The notes: a model not told the origin generated them from the letters alone. A stretch of 21,628 nt of DNA from DATMNI01 sp035570275 (GCA_035570275.1 DATMNI010000229.1:1-21628), one strand, 5' to 3'; shown: positions 7,103 through 17,949, counted from the first letter of the stretch. A program made the numbers and translations.

Positions 7103-8629
7103 TTATCCCGCGCGCGTAAGCCCAGGTCTCTGCACGGCGATTTGCGGAAGCAGTTCGCCCGAAACATCGGTCAGACGCATGTTGCGGCCGTTGAAGTAGA
7201 AGGTCAGCCGTTTGTGGTCGATGCCCAGCAAGTGGAGCAGCGTGGCATGCAGATCGTGGTTGGTCACTGGCTGTTCGTCCGCCTTGTAGCCCAGATCGTC
7301 AGTGCGGCCGATGTGCTGCCCGCCCTCAATGCCGGCGCCCGTCATAAAAACGGTCATGGCGCCAGGGTTGTGGTCGCGGCCCACACCGCGCTGCGAAATC
7401 GGCATGCGGCCGAACTCGCTGTGCCACATCACTACGGTCTCATCCAGCAGCCCGCGCCGCTTCAGATCGGTGATGAGCCCGGTGATCGGTTGATCCACCT
7501 CTCGCGCATGCCGCCGGTGGTTGGTGGAGATATTGGCGTGGGCATCCCAGGTGTCTTCGCCGCTCAGGTATGCGCCGTTGATCACCTGCACGAAGCGCAC
7601 GCCCCGCTCGATCAGGCGGCGGGCCAGCAGGCACTGCCTCCCGTACGGGGCTGAGGCCGGGTCATCCAGGCCGTACAGTTTTTTGGTCTCGTCGCTCTCT
7701 TTGGCGATGTCGACGGCTTCGGGCGCGCAGGCTTGCATGCGATACGCCAACTCATAGGAGGAGATGCGGGCCGATAGCTCCGAGATCCCCGGATATTTCT
7801 CGTCGAAGCTCTCATTCAGCTTCGCCATCTGATCCAGGCGAGCCCGCTCCCGGTCCGGCGTCATATAGCCCGAAGGCGCCGAAAGATCCAGGATGGGATC
7901 GCCCTTGGACCGGAACACCGTGCCCTGATAGGCAGCCGGCAGGAAACCCGCTGCCCAGTTTGGAGGTCCGGCGTAGGGTGCGCCCTTCTGATCCAGCAGG
8001 ACGACGAATCCCGGCAGATTCTGATTCACGCTGCCGAGGCCATAGGTGATCCACGAGCCCACGCTCGGAAATCCCATCTGGACCGATCCTGTGTTCCACT
8101 CGTAGTGTGAAATCACGTGGTCGTTGGAAGTCCCCTGGCAGGAGTGAACGAACGCCAGGTCGTCCACCAGGGTGGCGATGTTGGGAAAGATTTCCGAGAC
8201 CCACGCGCCCGACTTTCCGTATTGCTTGAAGCTGAACGGGCTCTGCATGAGAGGTCCGGGATAACCTTGCCGCACTTTGATTTCGCCCTTGCCCTCCATC
8301 GGCAGGCGGTTGTACTTCTCCAGGGCCGGCTTGTATTGGAAGGTGTCGAGGTGGCTCACCCCGCCCGACATGAACAGCGAGATCACGGCTTTGGCCCGCG
8401 GCTTGAAATGCGGAGGCTTGGGCACGAGCGGCGAGCCAGCCGCGTCGGAAGTGCTTAAACAAGCCGCCGGTGCGGGCGTTGTGTCGGCTGCCAACAACCG
8501 ATCCTGACTCAACAAATCGATCAGGGCCAGCCCGCCGATTCCCATGCCGGCTTCCATCCAGAACTGCCGCCGAGACAGGAACGTTCGTTTCGGGTTGTGG
8601 TCGCTGGTGCTATCGATAATGCCGCTCAT
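7103..8629 (-). CDS. DUF1501 family protein with Tat-type signal
   Basis: The protein has 508 residues. The N-terminus carries SRRQFWMEAGMGIGGLALIDLL (arginines at 20-21), a twin-arginine-type signal, so it is probably exported folded. Family hallmarks are visible: MSGGVSHLDTFQYKP near residue 90, WHSEFGRMP and GRDHNPGAM in the last third. DUF1501 proteins are distant relatives of the alkaline-phosphatase/sulfatase fold and are abundant in Planctomycetes and Solibacter-like acidobacteria; their reaction is unknown. The ATG is preceded by AGGA at a good distance, and the stop of the DUF1549/DUF1553 gene lies just 6 bases upstream, so the two are translationally coupled. This pairing is a known recurrent arrangement, and the proteins probably work together outside the cytoplasm. 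Confidence 0.9.
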   Translation of the reverse strand: MSGIIDSTSDHNPKRTFLSRRQFWMEAGMGIGGLALIDLLSQDRLLAADTTPAPAACLSTSDAAGSPLVPKPPHFKPRAKAVISLFMSGGVSHLDTFQYKPALEKYNRLPMEGKGEIKVRQGYPGPLMQSPFSFKQYGKSGAWVSEIFPNIATLVDDLAFVHSCQGTSNDHVISHYEWNTGSVQMGFPSVGSWITYGLGSVNQNLPGFVVLLDQKGAPYAGPPNWAAGFLPAAYQGTVFRSKGDPILDLSAPSGYMTPDRERARLDQMAKLNESFDEKYPGISELSARISSYELAYRMQACAPEAVDIAKESDETKKLYGLDDPASAPYGRQCLLARRLIERGVRFVQVINGAYLSGEDTWDAHANISTNHRRHAREVDQPITGLITDLKRRGLLDETVVMWHSEFGRMPISQRGVGRDHNPGAMTVFMTGAGIEGGQHIGRTDDLGYKADEQPVTNHDLHATLLHLLGIDHKRLTFYFNGRNMRLTDVSGELLPQIAVQRPGLTRAG

Positions 8630-8635
8630 AATTTC

Positions 8636-11506
<2,871 letters not shown>

Positions 11507-11564
11507 GGCTGATGGCGCCTCCCTGACGGTCCGGCCGTGCCACCTTTAACCTAAAGATGTAAAC

Positions 11565-11593
11565 ATTATACTCCCGTGTTCGAAGATATTCGA
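11565..11593 (-). promoter_or_regulatory. Candidate promoter for the DUF1549/1553-DUF1501 operon
   Basis: On the minus strand a perfect TATAAT lies at 11570-11565, 58 bases before the ATG at 11506. With a 17-base spacer the -35 would be TCGAAT (11593-11588), a poor match, so an activator or alternative sigma factor may be needed. Confidence 0.45.
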
Positions 11594-11673
11594 GCTGGAG
11601 TGGCGCGCTAGCAGATGCGCACGCCACCCACTTTCCTGGCCCTGTTGCCCCTTGGAGCCGGACCGAACGACGC

Positions 11674-12531
11674 TTACTTAACGCAATGAGCCTTCTCTAC
11701 CGGAGACAAGGCGGTAAGCACGCTGAGGTTCGGGTAGCTGTAGCCTTTTTGCCCGTCGTGCTCAAAACCCTCCTCCTTGAACTCGAACCACGGCAACAGA
11801 GCTTCATTCTGCGGATGGTACGTGAACCCGTTCATTGTGATTGGAAAAGTAGCGTTCGGCAGGTCTTCAATCACGTCTCCGACCTCCAGGTTGTCCTGGC
11901 AGTTGCCGTTGGGTGAAAGCCACCAGGGGGTGATGTTATGTACTCCGTCGAAGGCGACAAAGGGATCGGCGAACGTTTCGGCGATCTCGTGGCTCAAGGC
12001 CGTGATGTCTGTAAATGCAGCGCCCAACACGCCCGGGCTGACCCAACTGGATTAGTTCATCACGTAAAAGCGGTTCTGATTGCCGTTGCTCGGGATGCCG
12101 GGTTCGAAGTCGAACGAGTGGAATCCGACAATGCAACAATGGGCGGGAGTCCCATTGAACAGAAACGCGTTCGGGAACAGCAGGGTGGAGATGTCCTGAG
12201 TCGTCATGTCGCCCGCCAGTTCCGCCGCGCCGATCGGGGTTCTCGCATCGCTTGCAGTGAACGGAAAATTTCGCGGAAAGAGTAGAGTATCGAAGGTTAT
12301 ACTATCGATCAGCACGAATACACAGCATGTGCCATCCGCATTCCGCAGGAAGCGGTATGTGCAAAAACCTCCAACCGATCCGCATGTTTTGTCTTGGTTG
12401 ATCGTCATGACGCGGGGCGTTTTGACAGACGGTTTCAGCAGGGTATGCCAGTCGTCCTCTGCCTGGTCGCCGAAGGACGCCCGCTGAATCGCGTCCGTGA
12501 TCTGGGTCGGATCGTCGCTACTGCACTTTAC
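11674..12531 (-). pseudogene. Nonsense-interrupted, 5'-truncated HEIAE-motif protein gene
   Basis: One minus-strand frame reads as a single protein broken by an in-frame TAA at 12054-12052. Before the stop it reads CSSDDPTQITDAIQRA, DDWHTLLKPSVKTPRVM, GGFCTYRFLRNADGTCCVF and HSFDFEPGIPSNGNQNRFYVMN. After it come SSWVSPGVLGAAF, TALSHEIAETFADPF, HNITPWWLSPNGNCQDNLEVGD and GFTYHPQNEALLPWF. Both halves keep coherent protein sequence, so the stop probably replaced a Tyr codon (TAY to TAA). The coding signal fades upstream of about 12531, and no start with signal peptide is found before a stop near 12593, so the 5' end seems lost. SHEIAE resembles a zinc-peptidase helix, but I cannot name the family. 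Stop-codon readthrough or a sequencing error are alternatives to a dead gene. Confidence 0.75.
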
Positions 12532-12660
12532 CGCTCGCGCCGGTAGCGCCGAAACCGGCCTCGAAAATGGTCGGCGGGCGGTGCGAGGCCGAGATCAACG
12601 CGGACCATGGCGAGGAAGTACTGGACCCGTGTTTCTCCAATCGGATCGCCGCGCCTACCT

Positions 12661-12666
12661 TACAAT
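12661..12666 (+). promoter_or_regulatory. -10-like hexamer directly before the purine permease start
   Basis: TACAAT (5 of 6) ends 8 bases before ATG 12675 and no Shine-Dalgarno is present. The position suggests a leaderless transcript. No good -35 was found. Confidence 0.4.
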
Positions 12667-12674
12667 AAAAGACC

Positions 12675-13988
12675 ATGCCCCTGCGCCTCCGCCTGGAGCA
12701 CTACTTCGAGTTCAAACAACTCGGCGCCGATTGGAAGACCGAAATCCTGGCCGGGTTCACTACCTTCATGACGATGGCGTATATCGTCTTCGTGAACCCC
12801 GCCATCCTGCACGAAACCGGCATGCCGCTGGCCGCCGTAACCGCGGCCACGTGTCTCTCGGCCGCAGTCGGCAGTTTCCTCATGGGCGGATTGGCCAGGT
12901 ACCCTATCGCGCTGGCTCCCGGCATGGGGCTCAATGCATATTTCACTTACTCCGTGGTGAAGGGGATGGGCATTCCCTGGCAAGCCGCACTGGGCGCCGT
13001 GTTCCTCTCGGGCGTGGCGTTCCTTCTGCTGACGCTGCTGGGGGTGCGGCAGCTCATCATCTCCGCCATTCCGTTTGAACTATACGCCGCGGTAGCCGCG
13101 GGGGTCGGGCTGTTCATCGCGCTCATCGGGTTTCGCAACTCCGGCATCATCGTACCGAATGCGGCCACCACCGTCACCTTGGGCAACCTGAATGACAAGG
13201 GCACCGCGCTGGCGCTATTCGGCGTGCTGCTGATTGCCGCCCTGCTGGCATGGCGGGTGCGGGCGGCCATGCTGATCGGCATTCTCGCCACCACGCTGAT
13301 TGGCCTGATTACCGGCGTGGCCAAATGGGCGCCCCAATCTTACAGCCTGAGCGACCTGGCCGCCACCGCCGGGAAATTGGACGTCGCGGCCACGCTGCGC
13401 ATCGGCTTCCTGGAAATCGTTTTTGTGTTCCTGTTCATCGATATGTTCGATAACATCGGCACGCTGGTGGCTGTCGGCAAGAAAGCCGGCCTGTTCAACC
13501 GGGCGCACGAAATTCCGCGCGTCAACCGCATTCTGTTCGCCGATTCCATCGCTACCATTGTGGGCTCTCTCACCGGCACTTCGACGGTGGTGAGCTATAT
13601 CGAAAGCGCCGCGGGCGTGGCTGCTGGGGGCCGCACGGGCGTCACCGCCATCGTGACCGGCCTGCTTTTCTGCGCCGCCCTGTTCGTGGCGCCGGTGGTC
13701 GGCGCCATTCCGGCCGCGGCCACGGCGCCGGCGTTGATCATTGTCGGCAGCCTGATGATCTCGGTGGTGGCGGAAATCGAGTGGCACGATCCGGAAATCG
13801 CCATCCCGGCGTTCCTTACCATGATGACTATTCCCCTGACCTTCAGCATCGCCAACGGCTTGGCCTTCGGCTTCACGGCCTTCACGCTGCTGAAGGTGGC
13901 GCGCGGAAAGTTTCGTGAAGTGAACTGGGTGGTCTATTTGCTGACGGCCTTGTTTATCGCGCGGTTTGTGTATTTGTCGAAAGGATGA
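12675..13988 (+). CDS. AzgA-type purine (guanine/hypoxanthine) permease
   Basis: The protein has 437 residues and about 12-14 membrane helices, typical of the AzgA branch of the NCS2 nucleobase transporters. Family signatures include the start LEHYFEFKQLGADWKTEILAG, NPAIL at 41-45 and APGMGLNAYFTY at 81-92. Further on are FLFIDMFDNIGTLVAVGKKAG and GTSTVVSYIESAAGVAAGGRTG, which together form the substrate and proton pathway in this family. It should import adenine, guanine or hypoxanthine with protons through the inner membrane; which base cannot be told. ATG 12675 is chosen because the homologous N-terminus begins there. A TACAAT lies 8 bases before the start with no ribosome-binding site. 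The downstream AlkD-like gene begins about 22 bases after the stop, so the two may be cotranscribed. Confidence 0.92.
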   Translation: MPLRLRLEHYFEFKQLGADWKTEILAGFTTFMTMAYIVFVNPAILHETGMPLAAVTAATCLSAAVGSFLMGGLARYPIALAPGMGLNAYFTYSVVKGMGIPWQAALGAVFLSGVAFLLLTLLGVRQLIISAIPFELYAAVAAGVGLFIALIGFRNSGIIVPNAATTVTLGNLNDKGTALALFGVLLIAALLAWRVRAAMLIGILATTLIGLITGVAKWAPQSYSLSDLAATAGKLDVAATLRIGFLEIVFVFLFIDMFDNIGTLVAVGKKAGLFNRAHEIPRVNRILFADSIATIVGSLTGTSTVVSYIESAAGVAAGGRTGVTAIVTGLLFCAALFVAPVVGAIPAAATAPALIIVGSLMISVVAEIEWHDPEIAIPAFLTMMTIPLTFSIANGLAFGFTAFTLLKVARGKFREVNWVVYLLTALFIARFVYLSKG

Positions 13989-14010
13989 AAGAACTTTGCC
14001 GCAAGCTGGC

Positions 14011-14742
14011 ATGTCGCAAGAAGCGCGGGCGATCATCGACAATCTGAAGGCTCAAGCCAACCCGGTGAATGTGGCTGGAATGGCTCGCTACGGCATCAGC
14101 ACGCAGGGCACGCTCGGAGTGCCGGTGCACGCCTTGCGCAAGTTGGCGAAGCTGGTGGACCGCCGCGCGGTTCGCGCCAACCACGAACTGGCGGCGGAGT
14201 TGTGGGCTTCGGGCATTCACGAGGCGCGGATTCTGGCGACGATAGTGGACAACCCCGACCTGGTGACCCGCAGCCAGATGAACCGGTGGGCGCGCGATTT
14301 CGATTCCTGGGACGTCTGCGACCAAGCCTGCCAGAATCTCTTCCGCCGTACTCCATTCGCCTTCGAGAAAGCCGCCGAATGGGCGCGCGCCAGGCCCGAG
14401 TTCGTCCGCCGCGCCGGATTCGCCTTGATGGCGGGTCTGGCCGTGAAAGCCCCCGTGAATAGCAGGGACGCACCCGACGCCGCCTTCGAAGCCTGGCTGC
14501 CGCTGATCGCCGAAGCCGCGACCGACGATCGCAACATGGTTAAGAAGGCCGTCAACTGGGCCCTCCGCGCCATCGGCAAACGCAACCCGCGCCTGCGCCG
14601 CCAAGCCGTGGCCGCCGCGGAAGAGATAGGGAAACTGGATTCGCGGGCGGCCCGCTGGATCGCCAGCGACGCCCTTCGGGAACTTGTGGGGCAGGTTGGC
14701 AACCTGCGGCGGATTGGCAATCCGCCTGGCGCGGGCGGTTGA
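14011..14742 (+). CDS. AlkD-like DNA alkylation repair protein
   Basis: From ATG 14011 the protein has 243 residues, close to the usual length of HEAT-like-repeat DNA glycosylases of the AlkD/AlkC type. Conserved phrases are visible: ALRKLAKL near the start, FDSWDVCDQACQNLF in the middle, EFVRRAGFALMAGLAVK, and MVKKAVNWALRAIGKRNPRLRRQA near the end. Such enzymes excise positively charged alkylated bases (N3-/N7-alkylpurines) in the cytoplasm. An earlier TTG at 13996 is in frame, but the Met at 14011 fits the family start better. The last dozen or so residues (VGQVGNLRRIGNPPGAGG) come from two DNA palindromes that overlap the end of the gene, so the C-terminal tail is probably not native to the family. 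The gene follows the purine permease closely on the same strand. Confidence 0.85.
   Translation: MSQEARAIIDNLKAQANPVNVAGMARYGISTQGTLGVPVHALRKLAKLVDRRAVRANHELAAELWASGIHEARILATIVDNPDLVTRSQMNRWARDFDSWDVCDQACQNLFRRTPFAFEKAAEWARARPEFVRRAGFALMAGLAVKAPVNSRDAPDAAFEAWLPLIAEAATDDRNMVKKAVNWALRAIGKRNPRLRRQAVAAAEEIGKLDSRAARWIASDALRELVGQVGNLRRIGNPPGAGG
14691..14726. repeat. Two adjacent perfect palindromes at the 3' end of the AlkD-like gene
   Basis: GCAGGTT-GGC-AACCTGC (14691-14707) is followed directly by GGCGGATT-GGC-AATCCGCC (14708-14726). Both share the GGC loop and stems of 7 and 8 pairs, like REP-type elements. They are translated as part of the AlkD-like protein, whose stop follows at 14740-14742. 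Confidence 0.8.
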
Positions 14743-14747
14743 ACAAC

Positions 14748-14791
14748 TGCCACGCCAGTGTCGCGGGCGCGCGTGGCAAGCCCGCGTGGCA
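14748..14791. repeat. Inverted and tandem GCGTGGCA repeats before the dehydrogenase gene
   Basis: TGCCACGC (14748-14755) is the inverse of GCGTGGCA at 14771-14778, and GCGTGGCA recurs at 14784-14791 within CGCGTGGCAAG doublets. The hairpin lies just upstream of the ribosome-binding site of the next gene and could end upstream transcription, although no T-run follows. Confidence 0.6.
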
Positions 14792-14812
14792 AGATAGCTA
14801 CTGGAGGTAATC

Positions 14813-15829
14813 ATGTCGAAGATGCGAGCGGTTCAGGTCTCACGTGCGGGTGGACCGCTGGAACTGGTGGAACGGAATATCCCCGAGCCCGGCGCCGGGT
14901 GGGTGCGAATCAAGGTCCAGGCTTGTGGAATCTGTCACAGCGATTCGGTCGTTGTGGAGGGTCTCATTCCCGGAATTCAGTACCCGCGCATTCCGGGCCA
15001 CGAGGTGGTCGGAGTCATCGATGCCGTGGGCCTGGGTGTTGCCGGCCTGGCGGTTGGCCAGCGGGCCGGCGTCGGCTGGCATGGCGGCAATTGCGGCTAC
15101 TGCAATTCGTGCCGCCGCGGCGACAGTTTCGCCTGCGAAACCGTCACCGCCGTCACCGGTGCCACCTACGATGGCGGCTATGCCGAATACCTGGTGGCGC
15201 CCGCCAGCGCCGTGGCCAAGGTGCCCGACGACCTGTCGTCCGTGGAAGCCGCCCCGTTGATGTGCGCCGGCGTTACCACCTTCAATGCCCTCCGCAACAG
15301 TGGAGCCGGGCCCGGCGATTTGGTCGCGGTCCTGGGTCTCGGCGGCCTGGGCCATCTCGGCGTTCAGTTCGCCGTGAAGATGGGTTTTCGAACCGTAGGC
15401 ATCGCGCGCGGCAAAGACAAGGAACCGCTAGCCCGCCAGTTGGGCGCGTGGCGCTACATCGATAGCCAGGCGCAGGACCCTGCGGCGGAACTGCAAGCAC
15501 TGGGCGGCGCCAAGGCCATCCTGGCCACCGTGACCGCCGCCGAGGCCATGAACGCCACGGTGGGCGGCCTGGGCGCCAATGGAACCATGATGGTGGTGGG
15601 CGCCGCCGGAGACCTGACGGTCTCGCCCCTCTTCCTGCTGTTTGGAAGCCGGTCGGTGAAGGGCTGGTACTCCGGCACGTCGATCGATTCCCAGGACACC
15701 CTGGGTTTCAGCGTCCTGACTGGCGTGCGCTCCATGAACGAGGTCTATCCGCTGGCACAGGTGGCCGAAGGCTACGAGCGAATGCTCAGCGGCAAAGCCC
15801 GCTTCCGCGTGGTGCTGAGTATGGGATGA
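14813..15829 (+). CDS. Zinc-dependent alcohol dehydrogenase (MDR family)
   Basis: The protein has 338 residues, normal for medium-chain zinc dehydrogenases. Catalytic zinc ligands are Cys41 (CGICHSD), His63-Glu64 (PGHE) and Cys151 (PLMCAG). The structural zinc site is complete: Cys94, Cys97, Cys100 and Cys108 in CGYCNSCRRGDSFAC. The NAD(P)-binding glycine motif LGLGGLGHLG lies at about 174-183. It should oxidise an alcohol or reduce an aldehyde in the cytoplasm, and the layout is closest to bacterial AdhA/AdhP-type enzymes; the substrate is open. A strong GGAGG (14803-14807) precedes ATG 14813, so translation should be efficient, unlike the neighbouring genes that lack such a site. The stop is followed immediately by a large inverted repeat. 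Confidence 0.92.
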   Translation: MSKMRAVQVSRAGGPLELVERNIPEPGAGWVRIKVQACGICHSDSVVVEGLIPGIQYPRIPGHEVVGVIDAVGLGVAGLAVGQRAGVGWHGGNCGYCNSCRRGDSFACETVTAVTGATYDGGYAEYLVAPASAVAKVPDDLSSVEAAPLMCAGVTTFNALRNSGAGPGDLVAVLGLGGLGHLGVQFAVKMGFRTVGIARGKDKEPLARQLGAWRYIDSQAQDPAAELQALGGAKAILATVTAAEAMNATVGGLGANGTMMVVGAAGDLTVSPLFLLFGSRSVKGWYSGTSIDSQDTLGFSVLTGVRSMNEVYPLAQVAEGYERMLSGKARFRVVLSMG

Positions 15830-15931
15830 GAGCTTTCAGCGGTCAGCTATCAGCGGTCAGCTTTTACAGCGGCGCTCAGCGCCGTAGGCGCAGTCCGGGG
15901 CTGAAAGCTGATAGCTGATAGCTGACAGCTC
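15830..15931. repeat. Heptamer-based imperfect inverted repeat
   Basis: The left arm (15830-15865) and right arm (15897-15931) are imperfect inverse copies, about 29 of 35 positions matching. Each arm is built from 7-base units of the form TCAGCNN (TCAGCTA, TCAGCGG, TCAGCTT). The centre holds its own palindrome, GGCGC-TCA-GCGCC at 15871-15883. It begins at the base after the dehydrogenase stop codon. Such an RNA would fold into a long hairpin and may end or protect the transcript. It looks like a dispersed short repeat rather than a gene. Confidence 0.8.
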
Positions 15932-15934
15932 AAT

Positions 15935-15963
15935 TTGCGGCGCGCGCCCGCCATCCGTAGAAT
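15935..15963 (+). promoter_or_regulatory. Candidate promoter of alaC
   Basis: TTGCGG (15935-15940) and TAGAAT (15958-15963, 5 of 6) are separated by 17 bases. The -10 ends 7 bases before ATG 15971 and no Shine-Dalgarno is visible, so the mRNA may begin at or next to the start codon. Confidence 0.5.
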
Positions 15964-15970
15964 AAAAATA

Positions 15971-17155
15971 ATGCCCGACAGTTCCGAAGAGTTCTACAGA
16001 ATTCAGAAGCTGCCTCCCTACGTGTTCGCCGTCATCAACGAGATGCGGGCCAAGGCGCGGGCGGCAGGGATTGACGCCATCGATCTCGGAATGGGGAATC
16101 CGGACGGCGCCACCCCGCGCGCCATCGTCAACAAGTTGATCGAGGCCGCGCGCAATCCGCGCAACCACCGGTATTCGCAGTCGCGAGGTATCCCCAGGCT
16201 GCGGGAAGAGATTACGCGGCGCTATCTGGCCAACTACGGCGTTGAACTGGACCCCGACACGGAAGCCATTGTCACCATCGGCGCCAAGGACGCGCTGGCC
16301 CACCTGCTGTTCGCCGTGGTGGGCCCTCGGGATGTGGTGGTTTCACCGAACCCCGCCTACCCTATCCACCAGTACGGCGTGTTGATGGCCGAAGGCTGTG
16401 CCTGCATGCTCCCCATGCCCGACGCGGCCACGTTTCTGGAACGGCTGCATCATCTCTATCGCACGGCTGACAGGAAGCCGACGCTGCTGCTGATCTCCTT
16501 CCCGCACAACCCTACGACAACTTGTGTGGACCTGGACTTCTTCCGCGAGATCGTCCGCCTGGCGCATGAGCACGGAACCTTGGTGGTCCACGATTTCGCC
16601 TATGCCGACCTGGGCTTCGACGGCTACAAACCGCCGAGCATCCTGCAGGTCCCGGGCGCCAAAGACGTGGCGGTGGAGATTTTTTCGCTGTCGAAGAGCT
16701 ACAACATGGCCGGTTGGCGCGTGGGCTTCTGCCTGGGCAACCCGAAGATGATCGCGGCCCTGGCCCGGATCAAGAGCTACCTGGATTATGGGGTGTTCCA
16801 ACCGGTGCAGATCGCGTCGATCATCGCCTTGCGGGAGTGCGAAGAGGATACGAAAAAGATTTGCGCCGTGTACCAGAAGCGCCGCGACGTTTTGGTGACG
16901 GGCCTGGGGCGCGCCGGATGGCCGGTGGAAAAGCCGCGGGGTTCCATGTTCGTGTGGGCGGCGATTCCAGAGCGATACCGGCAGATCGGATCGCTGGAGT
17001 TTTGCAAGCTGCTGCTGGAGAAAGCGCTGGTTGCGGTTTCGCCGGGCATTGGGTTCGGTCCCATGGGCGAAGGCCACGTGCGCTTCGCGCTGGTGGAGAA
17101 CGACCAGCGCATCCGCCAGGCCACGCGGGCCATCGGCCAGTTCTTGAAGGAGTAA
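15971..17155 (+). CDS. alaC: Alanine aminotransferase AlaC (class I, PLP-dependent)
   Basis: The protein has 394 residues and follows the E. coli AlaC pattern from end to end: RIQKLPPYVFAVINEM at the start, GMGNPDGATPRAIV, HRYSQSRGIPRLREEI, AIVTIGAKDALAHLL, and PAYPIHQYGV. The cofactor pocket is complete, with Asn180-Pro181, Asp208, Tyr211, the Schiff-base Lys242 in FSLSKSYNMAGWRVGF and Arg250. It should transfer the amino group from glutamate to pyruvate in the cytoplasm to make alanine. A role in another branched or diaminopimelate-type transamination cannot be excluded from sequence. ATG 15971 fits the family start; an earlier in-frame TTG at 15935 would add 12 residues with no counterpart and overlaps the candidate -35. 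Confidence 0.9.
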   Translation: MPDSSEEFYRIQKLPPYVFAVINEMRAKARAAGIDAIDLGMGNPDGATPRAIVNKLIEAARNPRNHRYSQSRGIPRLREEITRRYLANYGVELDPDTEAIVTIGAKDALAHLLFAVVGPRDVVVSPNPAYPIHQYGVLMAEGCACMLPMPDAATFLERLHHLYRTADRKPTLLLISFPHNPTTTCVDLDFFREIVRLAHEHGTLVVHDFAYADLGFDGYKPPSILQVPGAKDVAVEIFSLSKSYNMAGWRVGFCLGNPKMIAALARIKSYLDYGVFQPVQIASIIALRECEEDTKKICAVYQKRRDVLVTGLGRAGWPVEKPRGSMFVWAAIPERYRQIGSLEFCKLLLEKALVAVSPGIGFGPMGEGHVRFALVENDQRIRQATRAIGQFLKE

Positions 17156-17209
17156 TTTCCGTAAATTGTGGGCACGGTTGGAAGGGGCACTCCTGATATC
17201 ATCCACGGT

Positions 17210-17949
17210 ATGCGAGGCGGAATCCCTAACACGCGCATGGAGCAAATTCAGGCCGGATTGCCTCGCTCTTTGGAGCTTCGAAATCTAAATCCTCGTGTGC
17301 AAAACCCATTCGTTGCATTAGGTGCTGGACCCGCGAAGTTCCGAGCGTGCGTGCGGCTTTCTCAAGGCTGGCACATGCTTAACGAGGCACGTAGTGCGTT
17401 GATTGAAGCCGAAGCCTGCAAGGTGTTCTATGAGGAGTGTGAACCCAACGCTGCCGAGGCCGCCTATCGGTGCGGTTTTATCTGGATGATTCAGCACTGC
17501 GGCTCTGTTCGAGCTGTGAGCATCTGCTTCAGTGCATCACTTCCTATTGGGACCTAAGCCTTCCCAAGTCAGGCACCCTGCTCAAAAAGGTCATCACAGC
17601 AGCGGAAAAATCGAATTTGGCACACGTGAGTCGTGCTGTAACGGACGGCCTGCGGGGACTGTCGACAGACTGGGAAGAGTGCAAGAAATATCGCAACGAC
17701 TGGGTTCACAATGAGCGACCGGGTATAGAAGGGCTGGATTGGGAGTATTCGTTTAAGGCGTTTCAATCGTGGAACGAGAGTGGCTTACCACCGGATATCC
17801 TGAAGTTCCTGGGATTTCCGGCTAAAGCTTCAGGAAAATCGGCCGGAGTGGGAACGGGCCGCAAGATCGACGACCTTCATCGCGTCGTCAGAAATGCTTA
17901 CTGCCAACTCTTCGGCGTCTACGAACGCTTGGCCCCATTACTCAATTGA
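17210..17949 (+). pseudogene. Frameshifted HEPN-motif protein gene
   Basis: Two frames together give one protein of about 247 residues. The first runs from ATG 17210 (GTG 17168 or ATG 17237 are alternatives) to AEAAYR at 17470. The second continues RFYLDDSALRLCSSCEHLLQ from 17473 to TGA 17949. Only 5 bases (17468-17472) separate the last good codon of one frame from the first of the other; adding one G to the GG would restore AAYRVRFYLDD. The second part holds YRNDWVH (Arg codon 17692, His codon 17707-17709), the RNxxxH signature of HEPN domains, and its helical wording resembles Cthe_2314-like HEPN proteins. HEPN proteins are often RNases or toxins in defence and toxin-antitoxin loci. No antitoxin gene is adjacent. 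A TATCAT lies 7 bases before ATG 17210. A sequencing error would make the gene intact. Confidence 0.7.

Noticed and set aside
12545..12690. A minus-strand frame reading SPWSALISASHRPPTIFEAGFG that could be a gene tail
   Set aside because: It lies largely beneath the purine permease leader, has no upstream continuation and resembles no family I know.
13215..14042. A 275-codon minus-strand frame opposite the purine permease
   Set aside because: It is His/Arg/Gln-rich and overlaps a strongly supported permease and the start of the AlkD-like gene.
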